Source: Sweltsa coloradensis
Lineage: Eukaryota; Arthropoda; Insecta; Plecoptera; Chloroperlidae
Direction: 5' to 3'
Length of the DNA stretch: 64,000 bases
NCBI GenBank assembly: GCA_024449915.1
Contig: JAMZAV010001276.1
Coordinates: forward strand, 327,093 to 391,092
Below the pieces are notes generated by a model, which was given only the letters and a program-made list of their open reading frames with translations, was not told where the DNA came from and did no database searches. Made by a program: the position numbers and the translations under genes. Below are positions 44,213 to 55,700 of this stretch, one piece after another. How positions within the stretch are numbered: the first letter of the stretch is position 1; each line of letters opens with the position of its first letter.

Positions 44213-44480
44213 CGCTATCTCACCTGCACATAGCACCGCTCTATCTCCTTGCACATAGCACCGCTCAAATCTCACCTGCACATAGCACCGCTCTATCTCC
44301 CTGCACATAGCACCACTATCTCACCTGCACATAGCACCACTCTATCTCACCTGCACATAGCACCAAACTATCTCACCTGCACTTTAGCATCACACTATCT
44401 CACCTGCACATAGCACTGCGCTATTCTCACCTGCACATAGCACCACACTATCTCACCTGCACGTAGCACCCGCCTGCACA
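44213..44480 (+). repeat. Minisatellite, ~26 bp unit
   Basis: About ten copies of CTATCTCACCTGCACATAG followed by CACC(G/A)CT or variants. A second allele-like version with a slightly different unit order is at 61920-62175. Confidence 0.9.
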
Positions 44481-45333
44481 TCCCCTAGACAAGCTAGAGC
44501 AAGATCCCAGTTGCGATACAGGGGGTAGATAAGAACACGTCTCACACAGGACAACACCACGTTGTCTATACAACTAAACACCTAGATGGGGACGAAAGTG
44601 TGTTTTAGTGTTCAGGGCCTCTTATCACATATAAATTTGCAAGAAAAAATAAATAAATAATAAATACTGTATGAATGTAGGCCTCGGGTATATTTTTAAT
44701 ATGTCATAAAAATGTGTGGTGCAGCCATTATGTGGCCCTTTCCCTTTATCAATAGTGTTTATAACAGCTTAAAATTTGAGTTTTTTTAAAATAAGGGTGT
44801 GGCCATTACTACTCAAAGGTGGTTTTATAATTATTTTTAATCAAGTAAATACGGTATGTGCATTTATTTACGAAACATTTTTTGATTTCTAAATAAAATA
44901 CGTAATGTTGTTTAAAAAATAAAACACATTCAATATTTAACCTTTTCAATGCTGGGTTTTGAACGGAGCACCCAACACCCCAGTGCTGGGTTATTTTGAG
45001 CAAAAAGTCAATTTCTCTCACTTTTATTTGATAGTAATATTTAACTTATCAAAACGTTTCCACATCCTTGAAATGAAGTAGATTTCATTACACTATACAC
45101 CTTGAGTAGATTGTCTTGCTTTTATACTGTCAAGACTATTATTTACATGTGACAATTGCCCTAGCATTGGCCTATGTAAGTGTGAGCTGGTTTTCGTCAC
45201 CTAGGCCTACTGGCAACGTCTTCTACTTCTCTATTATTTTAACCTCAAAGTCTAAGATCGCTAAACAAGTCCGATATTGGATCATAAACCTTTCATTACA
45301 ACCCATTTTGCATAATAACTGTGTCATTTTATC
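44481..45333. other. SHQ1 intron, no gene
   Basis: AT-rich; TGGGTTTTGAACGGAGC...CCCAGTGCTGGG near 44950-44990 is a short inverted motif. No exon found. Confidence 0.35.
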
Positions 45334-46207
45334 ATCCTAACTAGGGTTGCCGTCGATAATCGAAATATCGATCGATTATCGATATCAGTAATATGATATG
45401 ATAATCGATTCAAGTACTTTAATATGATATGTTTATGATTATCGATTTAAATAGTGACATCGATGTTTTCCGCGGTTTACCATGCTTAAAAATGCCGCGC
45501 GGGTCGTACCCAACGCGCCGATTGGTTGTCGGAGTACCCAATCGCTGCTCAAGTAATAATGCCACGCCCACCGCTGCCAGTGCGCATGCGCTCGCAGCGC
45601 GATACAAGGCGATACGAAAACATCGCCCGGGCCCGATTGCGATTTGCGATGTATTCAGTACGGCTCGACGTGTTGTGGCGTGAATTTCCCTCTAGCTCAT
45701 CTGCCCAATTATATTGAATTCGTGATTTTTTCCCTTCCGTCCCAAACCCAAAGAAGATATTTGCCATTATTTTCTGACGCTGCCTAACAAGATGAGTCAA
45801 GTGTGGCAGTTTTTTATTATTCAAAGAACGACGACGAGGAGGTTGGGAGGAGATAAGGCTGTGAGCTCGATGTCGATGAGATCTCGCCACTATCTCTCGC
45901 TCGCTAATGCCTTTACTGTTGGAACACGTAAACAGTGACACCCATGCAAGCAAGACTTTTAAAAATATAGGCTGTGTAATTGAAATTCAGCCCTCAATTT
46001 TTTTTTTAAACATTCTAATCCTTAATGATCTCTTGTATTAGTTTTAAACAATTTTTGCGTTTTTTTCTGCTTCCTAGGCTCAATTTGGAATTTGATATGT
46101 TTAATCGATTTGGGTCTATGATATCGTATATTTCGATATGATAATCGATTCGATCCCTCCGATTATCGATCACGATTTTCACATCGAACGGCAACCCTAA
46201 TCCTAAC
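45334..46207. mobile_element. Non-autonomous hAT element with perfect TSD
   Basis: The element spans 45342-46199. Ends TAGGGTTGCCGTCGATAATC and ATCGAACGGCAACCCTA, with duplication ATCCTAAC on both sides (45334-45341, 46200-46207). Subterminal ATCGATTATCGATATC repeats at both ends. The GC-rich centre is not coding in any consistent frame between the two copies. Confidence 0.93.
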
Positions 46208-46540
46208 CTTTTCCAGACGCCATTATTATCTTTACTTGATGTTCAGTTCTGTCAATTTGCACTACTAAAAATAACTGACAGAGCCATCTGTGGTCAAACT
46301 ACCAAACTAGAAGATGGTTGAACAGCTTGCACATAGAGTGCAGCACAGTTGAAAAATAGACTTTTTACAATCGATTATACCTATCAGAAGCAACAAGCGC
46401 GCGCGTTTCGAAACAACCTCAGCTCGAGTATACTCGACGGCAGCACTGGGGAAACAAGATGGCGGCATCGAGTATACTCGACGGCCGCACAGAAAAGGTT
46501 AAAAAAAAACACAACTCATTAACCCGGAACGTATATTATA

Positions 46541-46845
46541 AAACCACTTAGGCCCTAACTGAACTAAAACCTGGGTTACTTACTTTTAATCGCGATATTT
46601 CGGAGAACTCCGTCTCCTTCCTCAAGCATCCATGCCCGACTGACGTATTTCGGAGAACTCCGTCTCCTTCCTCAAGCATCCATGCCCGACTGACTTATTT
46701 CGGAGAACTCCCGTCTCCTTCCTCAAGCATCCATGCCCGACTGACGAGACGGGCATGGATGCTTGAGGAAGGAGACGGAGTTCTCCGAAATATCGCGATT
46801 AAAGGTAAGTAACCCACGTTTTAGTTCAGTTAAGTGGTTTTACGA
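46541..46845. repeat. Inverted repeat with three tandem copies on one arm
   Basis: The left arm contains CTAACTGAACTAAAACCTGG, GTTACTTACTTTTAATCGCG and then three direct copies of ~54 bp (ATTTCGGAGAACTCCGTCTC ... ATCCATGCCCGACTGAC). The right arm has one inverted copy of each. It lies 57 bp from the donor of the SHQ1 exon at 46903. Confidence 0.85.
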
Positions 46846-46902
46846 CATTCAATATTGTAATTCAAACATCGAAGCAAATTTATCGCTTCCTATCAGCTGT
46901 AC

Positions 46903-47111
46903 CTGTAGCCAGCTGAGTGTGGCACTGAGTTTGTTGACGTTCCACGCTGACTCGGAGTTTGTTTCTCCTTCCGTGATGCGCTGGTCGTAGCAGTACGCAA
47001 ACAAGATGTCCACCAGACCCAGGTAGGCGCTGCGCTTCTCCGAGGCGCTCAGCAGGTATTCCCGGTTGGGCAGTAGATGCAGCAAGAATTGAAGGTCCTC
47101 GGGTAAGGGAC
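46903..47111 (-). CDS. SHQ1: SHQ1 exon, N-terminal part of Shq1 domain
   Basis: 209 bp with acceptor CATATGTTCTAG and donor CTACAG|GTACAG. It encodes PLPEDLQFLLHLLPNREYLL, then SAYLGLVDILFAYCYDQRIT and EGETNSESAWNVNKLSATLS plus WLQ. The L-x-DILFAYCY-x-x-R-x-TEGE-x-x-x-ESAW-x-x-x-KLS-x-TLSW block is the best conserved part of SHQ1. It starts two bases into a codon and ends in phase 0. The following family segment (about 42 residues in human SHQ1) is not seen before 42714. Confidence 0.95.
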
Positions 47112-47165
47112 CTAGAACATATGGCGAGACTCGTTAGGGCTAGGGATTTTGAAAAATTAAATTAA

Positions 47166-49484
47166 GGTTAGGGCGATTCCACAGATTTTTATGTTTCATA
47201 CAAAAATCTTAAAATTGAGCTACAGTGTTTGAAATTAGTCTTATTTAATGGAAAAACTGTGGCTCTTTCTAATGGTGCACTTACAAAAGTACAATTTTAC
47301 CAATATTTGAATAGTAAATCATGAAATCATATGGGTTTTGTTTCTGGAGGAAAAAACGTCGCGGAAATTTTCTCTTATTGTAAACTTATGAAAACTATAT
47401 TGTAAGTAGGGCTGTGCGAACGGGAGATTTCAAAATCGAGTTCGAGTTCAGTCAAATGTTCGGTTTTCGAGTTCAATTCGAGTTTATTTCCAAATTGAGA
47501 GAAAATGTATTCTCTATTTCAGACTTTCTACTAGGCCTATCAAACAAATTCTTCAGTTTTAAAGTCTAGGCCCCAGGCGTAGGGCTAGGGTTATCTCCTG
47601 GATCAAATATTTTTGGTTATGGGAACCTAGGGCCTAGGGCCCACAACTAACCTTGGTTTTTTGGGGGGTGCCATAGGTTAGGTCTAGGCCTATTGTACAG
47701 CAGTCAGTAATGGGTGCATTTTTGTATGGCGATGTGAGTTTTTTAACCCTAGCTAGGGCCAAGAAACGGGAAAGTATACTAGGCCTAATCTTTGGGCCCG
47801 AAGAAATTCTAGCACTAGCTAGTGGGCCTAGGCCTAGTCTACCTGTTGTCACCCGGTTTCTGTCATGCCGTGTGTTGTTTGAATGTTTACCTGCATTGTG
47901 ACAAGTGTTCCATCTCATGAATATTCGAATTGCATTTTATGCTAGGCCTATGCTTTAATAAAGAAATTACGCCCAAGCCTAGTCCGCCGCATATTTTTAC
48001 GAATCATCTAGCTCCTCTGCTCTCGCCTCGTGAATCGTGGCCATTTTTGTTGTCAACATACATCTCGGACACAAAAGTGGTGATACACAGATGACGTGCA
48101 TGATTTCACAAAAACAGCCAATCAACGCTCGCATGTGACGTATGACTAGCTCCAATTGGATCTCGCAAAGTTCAGCCGGGCCCAAACAAAACGAGTTTTT
48201 ACGTCAGAAAAGAGTTTGACTATCGTGTATCACGAACTTTTGCCGCGTGTGTGCTATCTAACGGAGGAAACACGTAACTTTTGACGGGTCGGTAAATGAA
48301 AATGCTGTTTTTACCGACACTCGAATATTCGAGTTCAAATTAAATGAAACTCGGATTTGTTCGAACTCGCCGTGAACTCGACTCGTACTCGAAAATTCGA
48401 GTACTCGCACAGCCCTAATTGTAAGCTATATAAAATGAAAATATGTGCAATAATGTTACTAAAGAAGTCACTTGAAATGAAATGTAATTACATCATTTCA
48501 TTGGAAACCTTTTAAGATGCATTTGTCAAGTACTAAATAAGTACCGCATAGCTCGTGTCACAAACGTCACAACAAAATAAGACAATAGATTAACACCCCA
48601 TATTTCTAAACTGAAATTGTTTATAATTTATTTTATAAGCTAGTTTACTTCCAATATGCTCCCTTTTTTTTGTTTGTTGTAATGTAGTGAGCCAATTTCG
48701 AGTTTTGCCCTTGTTAAAGTTGGTCACAAACGTCACTTTTTGTTCCGCAAATCCAAGATTAACATGTAGCACAGTGCTGCACATTTCTGAATTTCATTTG
48801 ATCAGATATTATAATTTTGATTGTCTTATGAGAGGGTCATATTACTTTCAGGCTTCTTAAATACTATTTTATTCCCATTATTTAATATTTAGGCCTTTCC
48901 CTATAGCAAAACGCACCAAGAGGTATCGAGCAGAACATCGTTCAAAGTTATTTACTCCAAAAGTAGTGAATCCACGTGGGCCTCAGTTCAATTTTGATTA
49001 ATCAAGTTTGTACTTAGTAATACTTCCCTAAAGGCTAAAACAGGATTATCTGATTTCAATTGGTGTTAATTTCAGAAGGTCACAAACGCTACATACAAAT
49101 GTCACAAACGTGACTTAAGGACTTAAGTCAATAAAATAAACAATTATCTATTTTTTAAGTTGAAACCAAAACTATTGTTTAAATGTTCACTAAACAGTTT
49201 AATAGTTAACTCCAATTTTTTTCATAATTTTATGTGGCTTACTTTCACAGAATAATGACAACAAACTTAATGTTTTGTGTCACATTCTCTGCGTCACAAA
49301 CGTAACATTTTTTTTTCGATGTAATTGGGAGTATTTTGTAACATTTTAGAGTGAATACTATTAAAGAAATGTCTGTTCTTCCATTATGTAAACTACATTA
49401 TATCAAATAAAATTGTATTATGCTTCATATGTGAAGGCAAACTCAATATTTAGTGTGCGAAAGTCACAAACGTCACGGTGGAAT
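47166..49484. mobile_element. Possible large TIR element with CACAAACGTCAC motifs
   Basis: AGGGCGATTCCAC at 47166 and GTGGAATCGCC at 49472 are inverted. The interior outside the nested hAT (47407-48417) carries six copies of TCACAAACG(T)(C/A)AC at about 48555, 48723, 49080, 49100, 49293 and 49463. Boundaries rest on a short inverted repeat, so the extent is tentative. Confidence 0.4.
47399..48425. mobile_element. Non-autonomous hAT element with perfect TSD
   Basis: The element spans 47407-48417 (1011 bp), with ends TAGGGCTGTGCGAACGGG and CTCGCACAGCCCTA. The 8 bp duplication is ATTGTAAG (47399-47406, 48418-48425). Subterminal TTCGAGTTC/AACTCGA repeats on both sides. No transposase. Confidence 0.92.
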
Positions 49485-50215
49485 CGCCACTTATGTTGAT
49501 AAACTGGAGTATATTGTATAGGTTGTGAGGTGGGATCCATCAGCTTACCTTTGAGAAATGACTAGGTGGCTGCCGATAAATAGAGACATTAAGTATGTAC
49601 ATAACTGACTTGTTTTTTTTTTTGTTCATATTGGTAAGGGTTACACGTTGGGAAAGCATAGAGAATATAAAACTTTTCACCTGCCTGATGACAACTGCAG
49701 CTAATTCATCAGCAGGTGAATAGTTTTGTAGCCCCCAGCCTGCTATGTTCTCTATGCTTTCCTAACCTGTTGACCCTTCTCCAATCTAAACTAAACTAGC
49801 CAATTGGCCTTATCCACACTAATTGTAACTAGTTTATTTTTAGTTAGCGCCATTTTGACTAATACAGTCAGTGTCCATCTTCCTTATACTCCCGAGTGAT
49901 CAAAGCCTCAAGTCGAAACGTCCTGCGTTCTGTGTTTTGTACATACTTTTATTGCCTCTAAATTTTCAACAAATTCGGCAGCCACCATCACTTCTTGACG
50001 GGAAACCGTTGGATCCTTTCCCACACCTAATTTAGAAAAATCTAATTTAAAATTTCAAAGAGAGAAAATAAAAGACGATAAAAAAAAAAAACACAAAAAA
50101 AAACTGATTTATTAGACGGTCCAACTCAAACGAATATGAGGTTTCTAAAATCAGGAACAGCAAATCATAGAATAATCAAAGATTCGCGGAAGCAACGCTA
50201 GGGTACGGTACCCAC
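49485..50215. other. SHQ1 intron with repeat fragments
   Basis: AAAGCATAGAGAATATAAAA (49656) and its near complement TTCTCTATGCTTTCC (49746) form an inverted repeat with CACCTGC...GCAGGTG inside. GTCGAAACGTCCTGCGTTCT at 49912 is a common retroelement-border type sequence. 50106-50200 matches 26169-26260. Confidence 0.45.
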
Positions 50216-50297
50216 CGGTCGGGCCTCGTACGCCGGCCTGGACGCGATCAAGTGCTTGACGTACTCGGGCTCCATGAGATCCGGGGAGGTAATGCAT
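50216..50297 (-). CDS. SHQ1: Probable SHQ1 exon upstream of the Shq1 domain
   Basis: 82 bp on the minus strand ending CGACCG|GTGGGT. It encodes SPDLMEPEYVKHLIASRPAY, then EARP. The D-x-x-EPEYVKHLI-x-x-RPAYE stretch resembles the linker segment just before the Shq1 domain (the D-x-FF/LD-x-E-x-IK-x-LI-x-x-P-W motif). The acceptor (CTTCTGCGAG) has a weak pyrimidine tract. Its phase does not join 46903-47111 directly, so another short exon should lie between. Position, strand and order fit SHQ1. Confidence 0.55.
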
Positions 50298-50640
50298 CTC
50301 GCAGAAGTCGCTCTTCTTTTCGCTCGACCTGGAGGTCCCAAACCCTTTTACTGGCGGGAGTCGTGTCCGGGCACTTTAGGTCCAGTACATCCACCAGACC
50401 ACCCCGAAAGTTACACGTTCGAGCCGTTAGGGGTAGGATAATGAAACTTTGACACGGGCATCATTTCTAAAGCCCTATTTACTTGTAAAATTTAACGAGT
50501 TTGATTTTAATAGGTATTAGTATCTCTTCTTTATCAAGCATTTAAGCCTAGCTCTTCATTTAACTCTCCACAGGTGTGCGAACACCTTGTCTTTGAGATA
50601 ACAACATTGGTACCATCAGTCATTGGGTGTAGGCTACACT
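50298..50640. other. Upstream sequence, no further exon recognised
   Basis: No exon for the SHQ1 CS domain was recognised here or further up in the window. Confidence 0.35.
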
Positions 50641-51130
50641 TTTTAATTTTTATTTTATTTTTAACCTATTTTGTTCCAATACTGACATATGTAGCAGAGA
50701 CTTGGAATATGACAACAGTGGATAGAGCCTTGTGCAGGCTGTAGATATGAAGTTTTTTAGAAGCATTGTTTGGTAAGACTAGATGGGACCGAATACGGAA
50801 TGAGGATATCCGAGATCAAGTAGGCGTGAGGAATTTAATGGAGCAAATTTGAGAGGAAAGATTAAAGTGGTTCTGACATGACAAAAAAATGGGGAAAGGG
50901 GTAGATTACCAAGAAGGATGATGGAATTGGAAATTCCAAGGTAGAGACCAAGGGGGAGACCAACGAGAACAATGGCAGAATAGTGTGAGAAAAGATGTAA
51001 ACAGCGAGGAGGAGAAAGGAATGTGGTGGAAGGAGAGGAGTGGGGGGCAGGACAGAAGAAGATGGAGAGGCCTGTTTCAATGCCGACCCAACCAGGTTGG
51101 ACGTGGCAAAAAGATACTGATGATTAACAC
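50641..51130 (+). pseudogene. LINE remnant: polymerase C-terminal tail
   Basis: The plus strand reads LFGKTRWDRIRNEDIRDQVG, then VRNLMEQI, a frameshifted RLKWF-H segment, and RPRGRPTRTMAE. The T-R-x-DRIRNEDIR...ERRLKWFGH-x-x-RM...PRGRPR-x-RW order is the tail of endonuclease/reverse-transcriptase LINEs. It has several stops and frameshifts. Confidence 0.65.
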
Positions 51131-51574
51131 CTTTGGAAAGCAAGTCAAACAGGTGGTGCAGTAGGCCTATAGTCAACTAAGTTTGGTTTCATGCATGGGG
51201 TAGGCAAAAGGCTTACCTTTTCTTTAAGTAGGTAGGCCTAGGGCTTTGCCATAAAATGTGTTATCGCCTCAGGTTTGATGATAGAATGCCAATTGGCCGG
51301 CTGTTGGACTAACGAGTGTTGCAAGTCATGTCCTGTTGAAGCCGGAATTGAGCTGTGTCTATTTTTATACCAGTCGGCCTTGTTTTAGTGTAGGGTGGGC
51401 CTACTCTTCCCACAGTTTATTCTGCCCCTTTTTCTTGCCATTCCTCACGGACCACTTTGCATGTTGATACCTTTCATTTCATTTCATTGTCTTGTTTTGT
51501 ATACCTAATACTAGCATATAATGTTATAATGTTATGACAAGATAAACAAGTTAAACAATACATTATAAGCTAGA
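51131..51574. other. Spacer, no gene
   Basis: No exon or element ends recognised. Confidence 0.3.
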
Positions 51575-52135
51575 GCTAGCTTATTAAACATGTCTTTTCA
51601 AAAAACTAAGACTTGATTTAGGATGTATAGAAAATACTAAACTAATTTACATTAATTACAAAATCACTTTTACAACAAAACAATAATACACAATAAAAAT
51701 ATATACTTTACACTAATATAAGATAGGCTACTAGATAATATAAGTCTAGGCATCTATTTAAAACATATGTAAAATAAATTGGGATTTTCCAAAACATATT
51801 ATTATTGTCCGCCAAGAAATCCTCAATATCATAGTATTCTTTTCAACAAGACATGTCCTACCCTAAGATCCTTCTTAAATGTATCAGTTGGTTTGTTTTT
51901 GATAATGGCAGGTAGCTTATTAAAAAGGATTATTCCTGCATATGTGGGGCTTTTCTCATACAGCCTATGGGATGTCCCAAATATATCATTTTTCCTCCTA
52001 GTATTGTAATTATGAATATTGATGGTTTTTTTATATCTTCCCTATGATTAATTAAAAATAATATTTTCTTTGTAATACCGGGTATAGAGGCATGCAGAGT
52101 AAGAATATTTTAATGTTTTGAAATGTCCCCTACAT
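51575..52135 (-). pseudogene. 3' part of a LINE, split from 56802-58260
   Basis: The minus strand encodes AGIILFNKLPAIIKN followed by TDTFKKDLR and LLKRILYYEDFLAD. This is the C-terminal N-KLP...FK...YY-x-x-EDFL signature of jockey/CR1-type polymerases. The right edge is the 8 bp duplication CCCTACAT (52128-52135) where the 52136-56793 insertion begins. The rest of the same LINE continues at 56802. Confidence 0.7.
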
Positions 52136-52795
52136 TAGGGATGTCAAAAAAAACGTGTATTTCAGTAAACGTTTACACCCTACTCAAAAAGCGTGTACAC
52201 GTTTACGTCTTCTGGCGCTATATCTGTGTTTACTTTTAGGTTTTGATAGACATATATTCTACGTACATTACTTGTTTTCTGCATAATAATTGACCCCCAC
52301 AAGCACCAAGTAATAAGAGCCCTTCCGGAGTCCCAATTGATTCGAATTTTATTGAGCATGCCTACGAAGACAACACTACAAGTCGAGAAGACGTATAATT
52401 TACGAGGTTGCCGGATGGATGGGGAGGGGGGGGGAGAGTAGTCAGGCGGCTGACGTAGCGCTTGCTGCTCTGTGCACTGCCCGCGTGCCGCTTGCTGGCC
52501 AGTGGCGCCGGAACGCACACTGCACAGAGCGATTTTAAATGACGTGTCGAACTGTCCGACTAGAGCCACTTGCTTTGTTCATTCATTGCCGACTACATTT
52601 TCGATGACTCAACGCACCGAGGTGAAAAGGAGAAGGGTTCAAATAGGAGACTATTTCGCCGCTCGCGCTTAAATTGACTCACGAGAAAAAATCTTTTGGC
52701 GGGTCGCACACAGGGTAAAATAGTAATTACATAAAAAACGTTTACCGATCAACGAAAAAACGTACACGTGTACACGTTTACACGTACCATCCCTA
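52136..52795. mobile_element. hAT-like element, left copy
   Basis: Starts TAGGGATGTCAAAAAAAACG and ends ACGTACCATCCCTA. Subterminal GTAAACGTTTACACC and GTACACGTGTACACG repeats at both ends. A short frame near the right end (MTQRTEVKRRRVQIGDYFA) looks like the start of a hAT zinc-finger protein, so this may be a deletion derivative. Inference. Confidence 0.85.
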
Positions 52796-55700
52796 CCGGG
52801 GACCCCTTCAAGGGGCGTTCTACTCTTACGGTTGTCGAGATAATTGCAAAAAAAGAAACTAGCACCTGGAAGGTCTCGGGATTCTTAATACCTAACGTTT
52901 TGTTCTAATTCTCACGGTTGTCGAGACAATTGCAATAAAAAAAACCACCACGAAGAGGGTCCCAGGTGATTCTTAATACCTAACGGTTTCCCTCTAACCC
53001 TCACGGTTGTTGAGATAAAATGCAATAAAAGAAACAAGCACCAGGGATCAATGAGATGAATGGAATCAAGAAACAAGCAACCGTGGGTCCGATAATTCTA
53101 AATACCTAACGTTTTTGCTCTTACTCTTACAGTTGTCGAGATAATTGCAAAAAAAGAAACTAGCACCTGGAGGGTCCCCGGTGATTCTTAAATCGTAAAG
53201 GTTTCGCTCTTTACTCTCACGGTTGTCGAGAAAAATGCAATCAAAAAAAAAAGCACCTGGATGGTCTCAGGTGATTCTTAATACCTAAAGGTTTCGCTCA
53301 AATGCTCACGGTTGTCGTCGGCGTCCTTATGCCGTTATGTGGGTATGTGGAATGTCGTTATGTTCCCTGATGTGGTTTTGTGTTTATGTGTTTTTTGTCG
53401 TTATGTTGTTCTGTGGAGAAGTGGTTATGTCGTTTTGTGGTTATGTGGTTGTGCCGCACGGATTTTCCGCACCTAGCTGCCGCACCGGTTTTGCCGCACC
53501 TGGTTTGCCGCACCAAGCTTCCGCACCTGGTTGCCGCACTTAGTTGCCGCACCTGGTTGCCGCACCTGGACTACCGCACCCGGCTGCCGTACATGATAAT
53601 ACGATTCGATAGAGGTGAAGTGTGGACCATTATTCTCTGATAATCCATCTTATTTACCTTTATTGAAAAAAAAAATTGCGGAATTTGGGTGATTTGTTTG
53701 GAAATTCGGAAACATACTTTACAAAGGGCGAATCATCATTCTTAAACTTTTCTCTATGCTCTGGTTCGTGCCTGTAGGCGGTTTTTTTTTTTGGAGAAAA
53801 AAATAGCGGAATTTCGTAGCAGTTGTTTTAAAAATAGAACCATACTAACTACGAAAAAACATCATATTTTTGACATTTCTTTCAAATAAAAAATTTTTCT
53901 AGGATTGTCCCAAAAGTTGAGAATAAAACGAAAACGTTAGGTATTAAGGATCACCGGGGACCCCTTTAAGGTGCGCTTTTACCTCTAAAGGTTGTCGAGA
54001 TAATTGCAATAAAAGAAACTAGCACCTGGGAGGGTCTCGGTGGGTTCTTAAAACCTAAAGGTTTTGTTTTAATTCTCACGGTTGTCAAGACAATTGCAAT
54101 AAAAGAAACTACCACAAGGAGGGTCCCAGGTGATTTTTTAATACCTAACAGTTTCGCCCCTCACTCTCACGGTTATCGAGATAATGCAATAAAGAAACAA
54201 GCACCTGGGATCAATGAGATGAATGGAATCAAAGCAAACAAGCAACCGTGAGGGTCCCAGATGAATCTAAATAACTAACGGTTTCGCTCTAACTCCCCAT
54301 GGTGTCAAAAAAAATGCAATCAAAAAAACTAGCACCTGGGTGGTCCCAGCCGATTCAATACCCAAGGGTTTCGCTCTAACGCTCGCGATTGTCGAGATCA
54401 TTGCAAGAAAAAAACTAGTACCTGGGAGGGTCCCTGGTGATTCTTAATACCTAACGTTTTCGCTCTTTCTCTCACGGTTGTCGAGAAAAAAGCAATAAAA
54501 AAAACTAGCACCTGGGATGGTCCCCCGGGGATTATTAAAACCTAACGGTTTCGCTCTCATGGTCATGGGGTTTTCTTCGTCATCGTTATGTTGTTATGTG
54601 GATATGTGGATATGTCGTTATGTCGTGATGTGGTTTTGTGGTTATGTGTTTGAGTCGCTATGTTGTTCTGTGGAGAATGTTATGTCAGAGTGTGGTTATG
54701 TGGTTGTGCCGCACTGGATTGCCGCACCTAGCTGCCGCACCGGTTTTTCCGCACCTGGTTGCGGGACCTGGTTGCCGCACTGGTTGCCGACCTGACTACC
54801 GCACCCGGCTGCCGTACATGATAATTCGATTCGATAGAGGTGAAGTGTGGACCATCATTCTCTGATATTCCGATCTTACATTACCTTTTTTGAGGAAAAA
54901 AAAAATAGCGGAATTTGAGTGATTTGTTTGGAAATCGGAAACATACTTTACAAGGTCGAATCATCATTCTTAAACTTATCTCTATGCTCTGGTTCGTGCC
55001 CTGTAGGGGTTTTTTCGGGGAAAAAAAAAAAGCGGAATTTCGTAGCAGTTTTTTTTTAAAATTCAGAACCATACTTTACTACGAAGAATACACATATTAA
55101 ACATTTCTTTCAAACAAACATTTCTCTAGGATTGTCAACGTTGAGAATAAGAGCGAAAACGTTTTGGTATTAAGGATCAACGGGGACCCTTCAAGGTGCG
55201 CTTTAAAATCTAACGGTTGTCAAAATAATTGCAATAAAAGAAACTAGCACCTGGGAGGGTCTCGGTGATTCTTAATACCTAAAAGGTTTTGTTCTAAATC
55301 TCACGGTTGTCGAGACAATTGCATTAAAAGAACAACCACGAGGAGGGTCCCAGGAGAATCTTAATACCTAACGGTTTCGCTCTAACTCTCACGGTTTGTC
55401 GAGATAAATGCAATAAAAGGAAACTAGCACCTGGGAGGGTCCCCGATGATTCTTAAAACCTAACGGTTTCGCTCTAACAAATCACGGTTGTCGTCGTCGT
55501 TATGTTTTTTATGTGGATATGTGGATATGTCGTTATGTCGTGATGTGGTTTTGTGGTTTTAAATGTTTATGTCGTTATGTTGTTCTGTGGAGAAGTGGTT
55601 TTTTGTCGTTGTGTGGTTATGTGGTTTGTGCCGCACTGGATTTGCCGCACCTAGCTGCCGCACCGATTTGCCGCACCTGGTTGCCGCACCCAGTTGCCGC

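Larger units (their letters stand above)
41310..46276. repeat. 4.9 kb duplicated segment, copy A (contains SHQ1 exon)
   Basis: Matches 59066-63957 in the same orientation over its whole length: two palindromic elements, the SHQ1 exon, a minisatellite and a hAT element with its target duplication. The left edge is uncertain by ~40 bp because of A/T runs. Differences are mostly 1-3 bp insertions and deletions, many in homopolymers. Confidence 0.92.

Noticed and set aside
44213..44480. Minisatellite considered as a CRISPR array
   Set aside because: Repeats are directly adjacent without unique spacers, in an animal genome; a simple minisatellite.
45549..45953. 134-codon minus-strand frame in the hAT element at 45342
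   Set aside because: Its counterpart in the duplicated copy (63050-63887) is broken and shifted; no transposase motif.
53337..53640. Open frames rich in CRT, PHL and AAP in the array (also at 54517-54865 and 55513-55825)
   Set aside because: They translate the GCCGCACCTGGTT micro-array in different frames on both strands, and they are disrupted differently in each unit.
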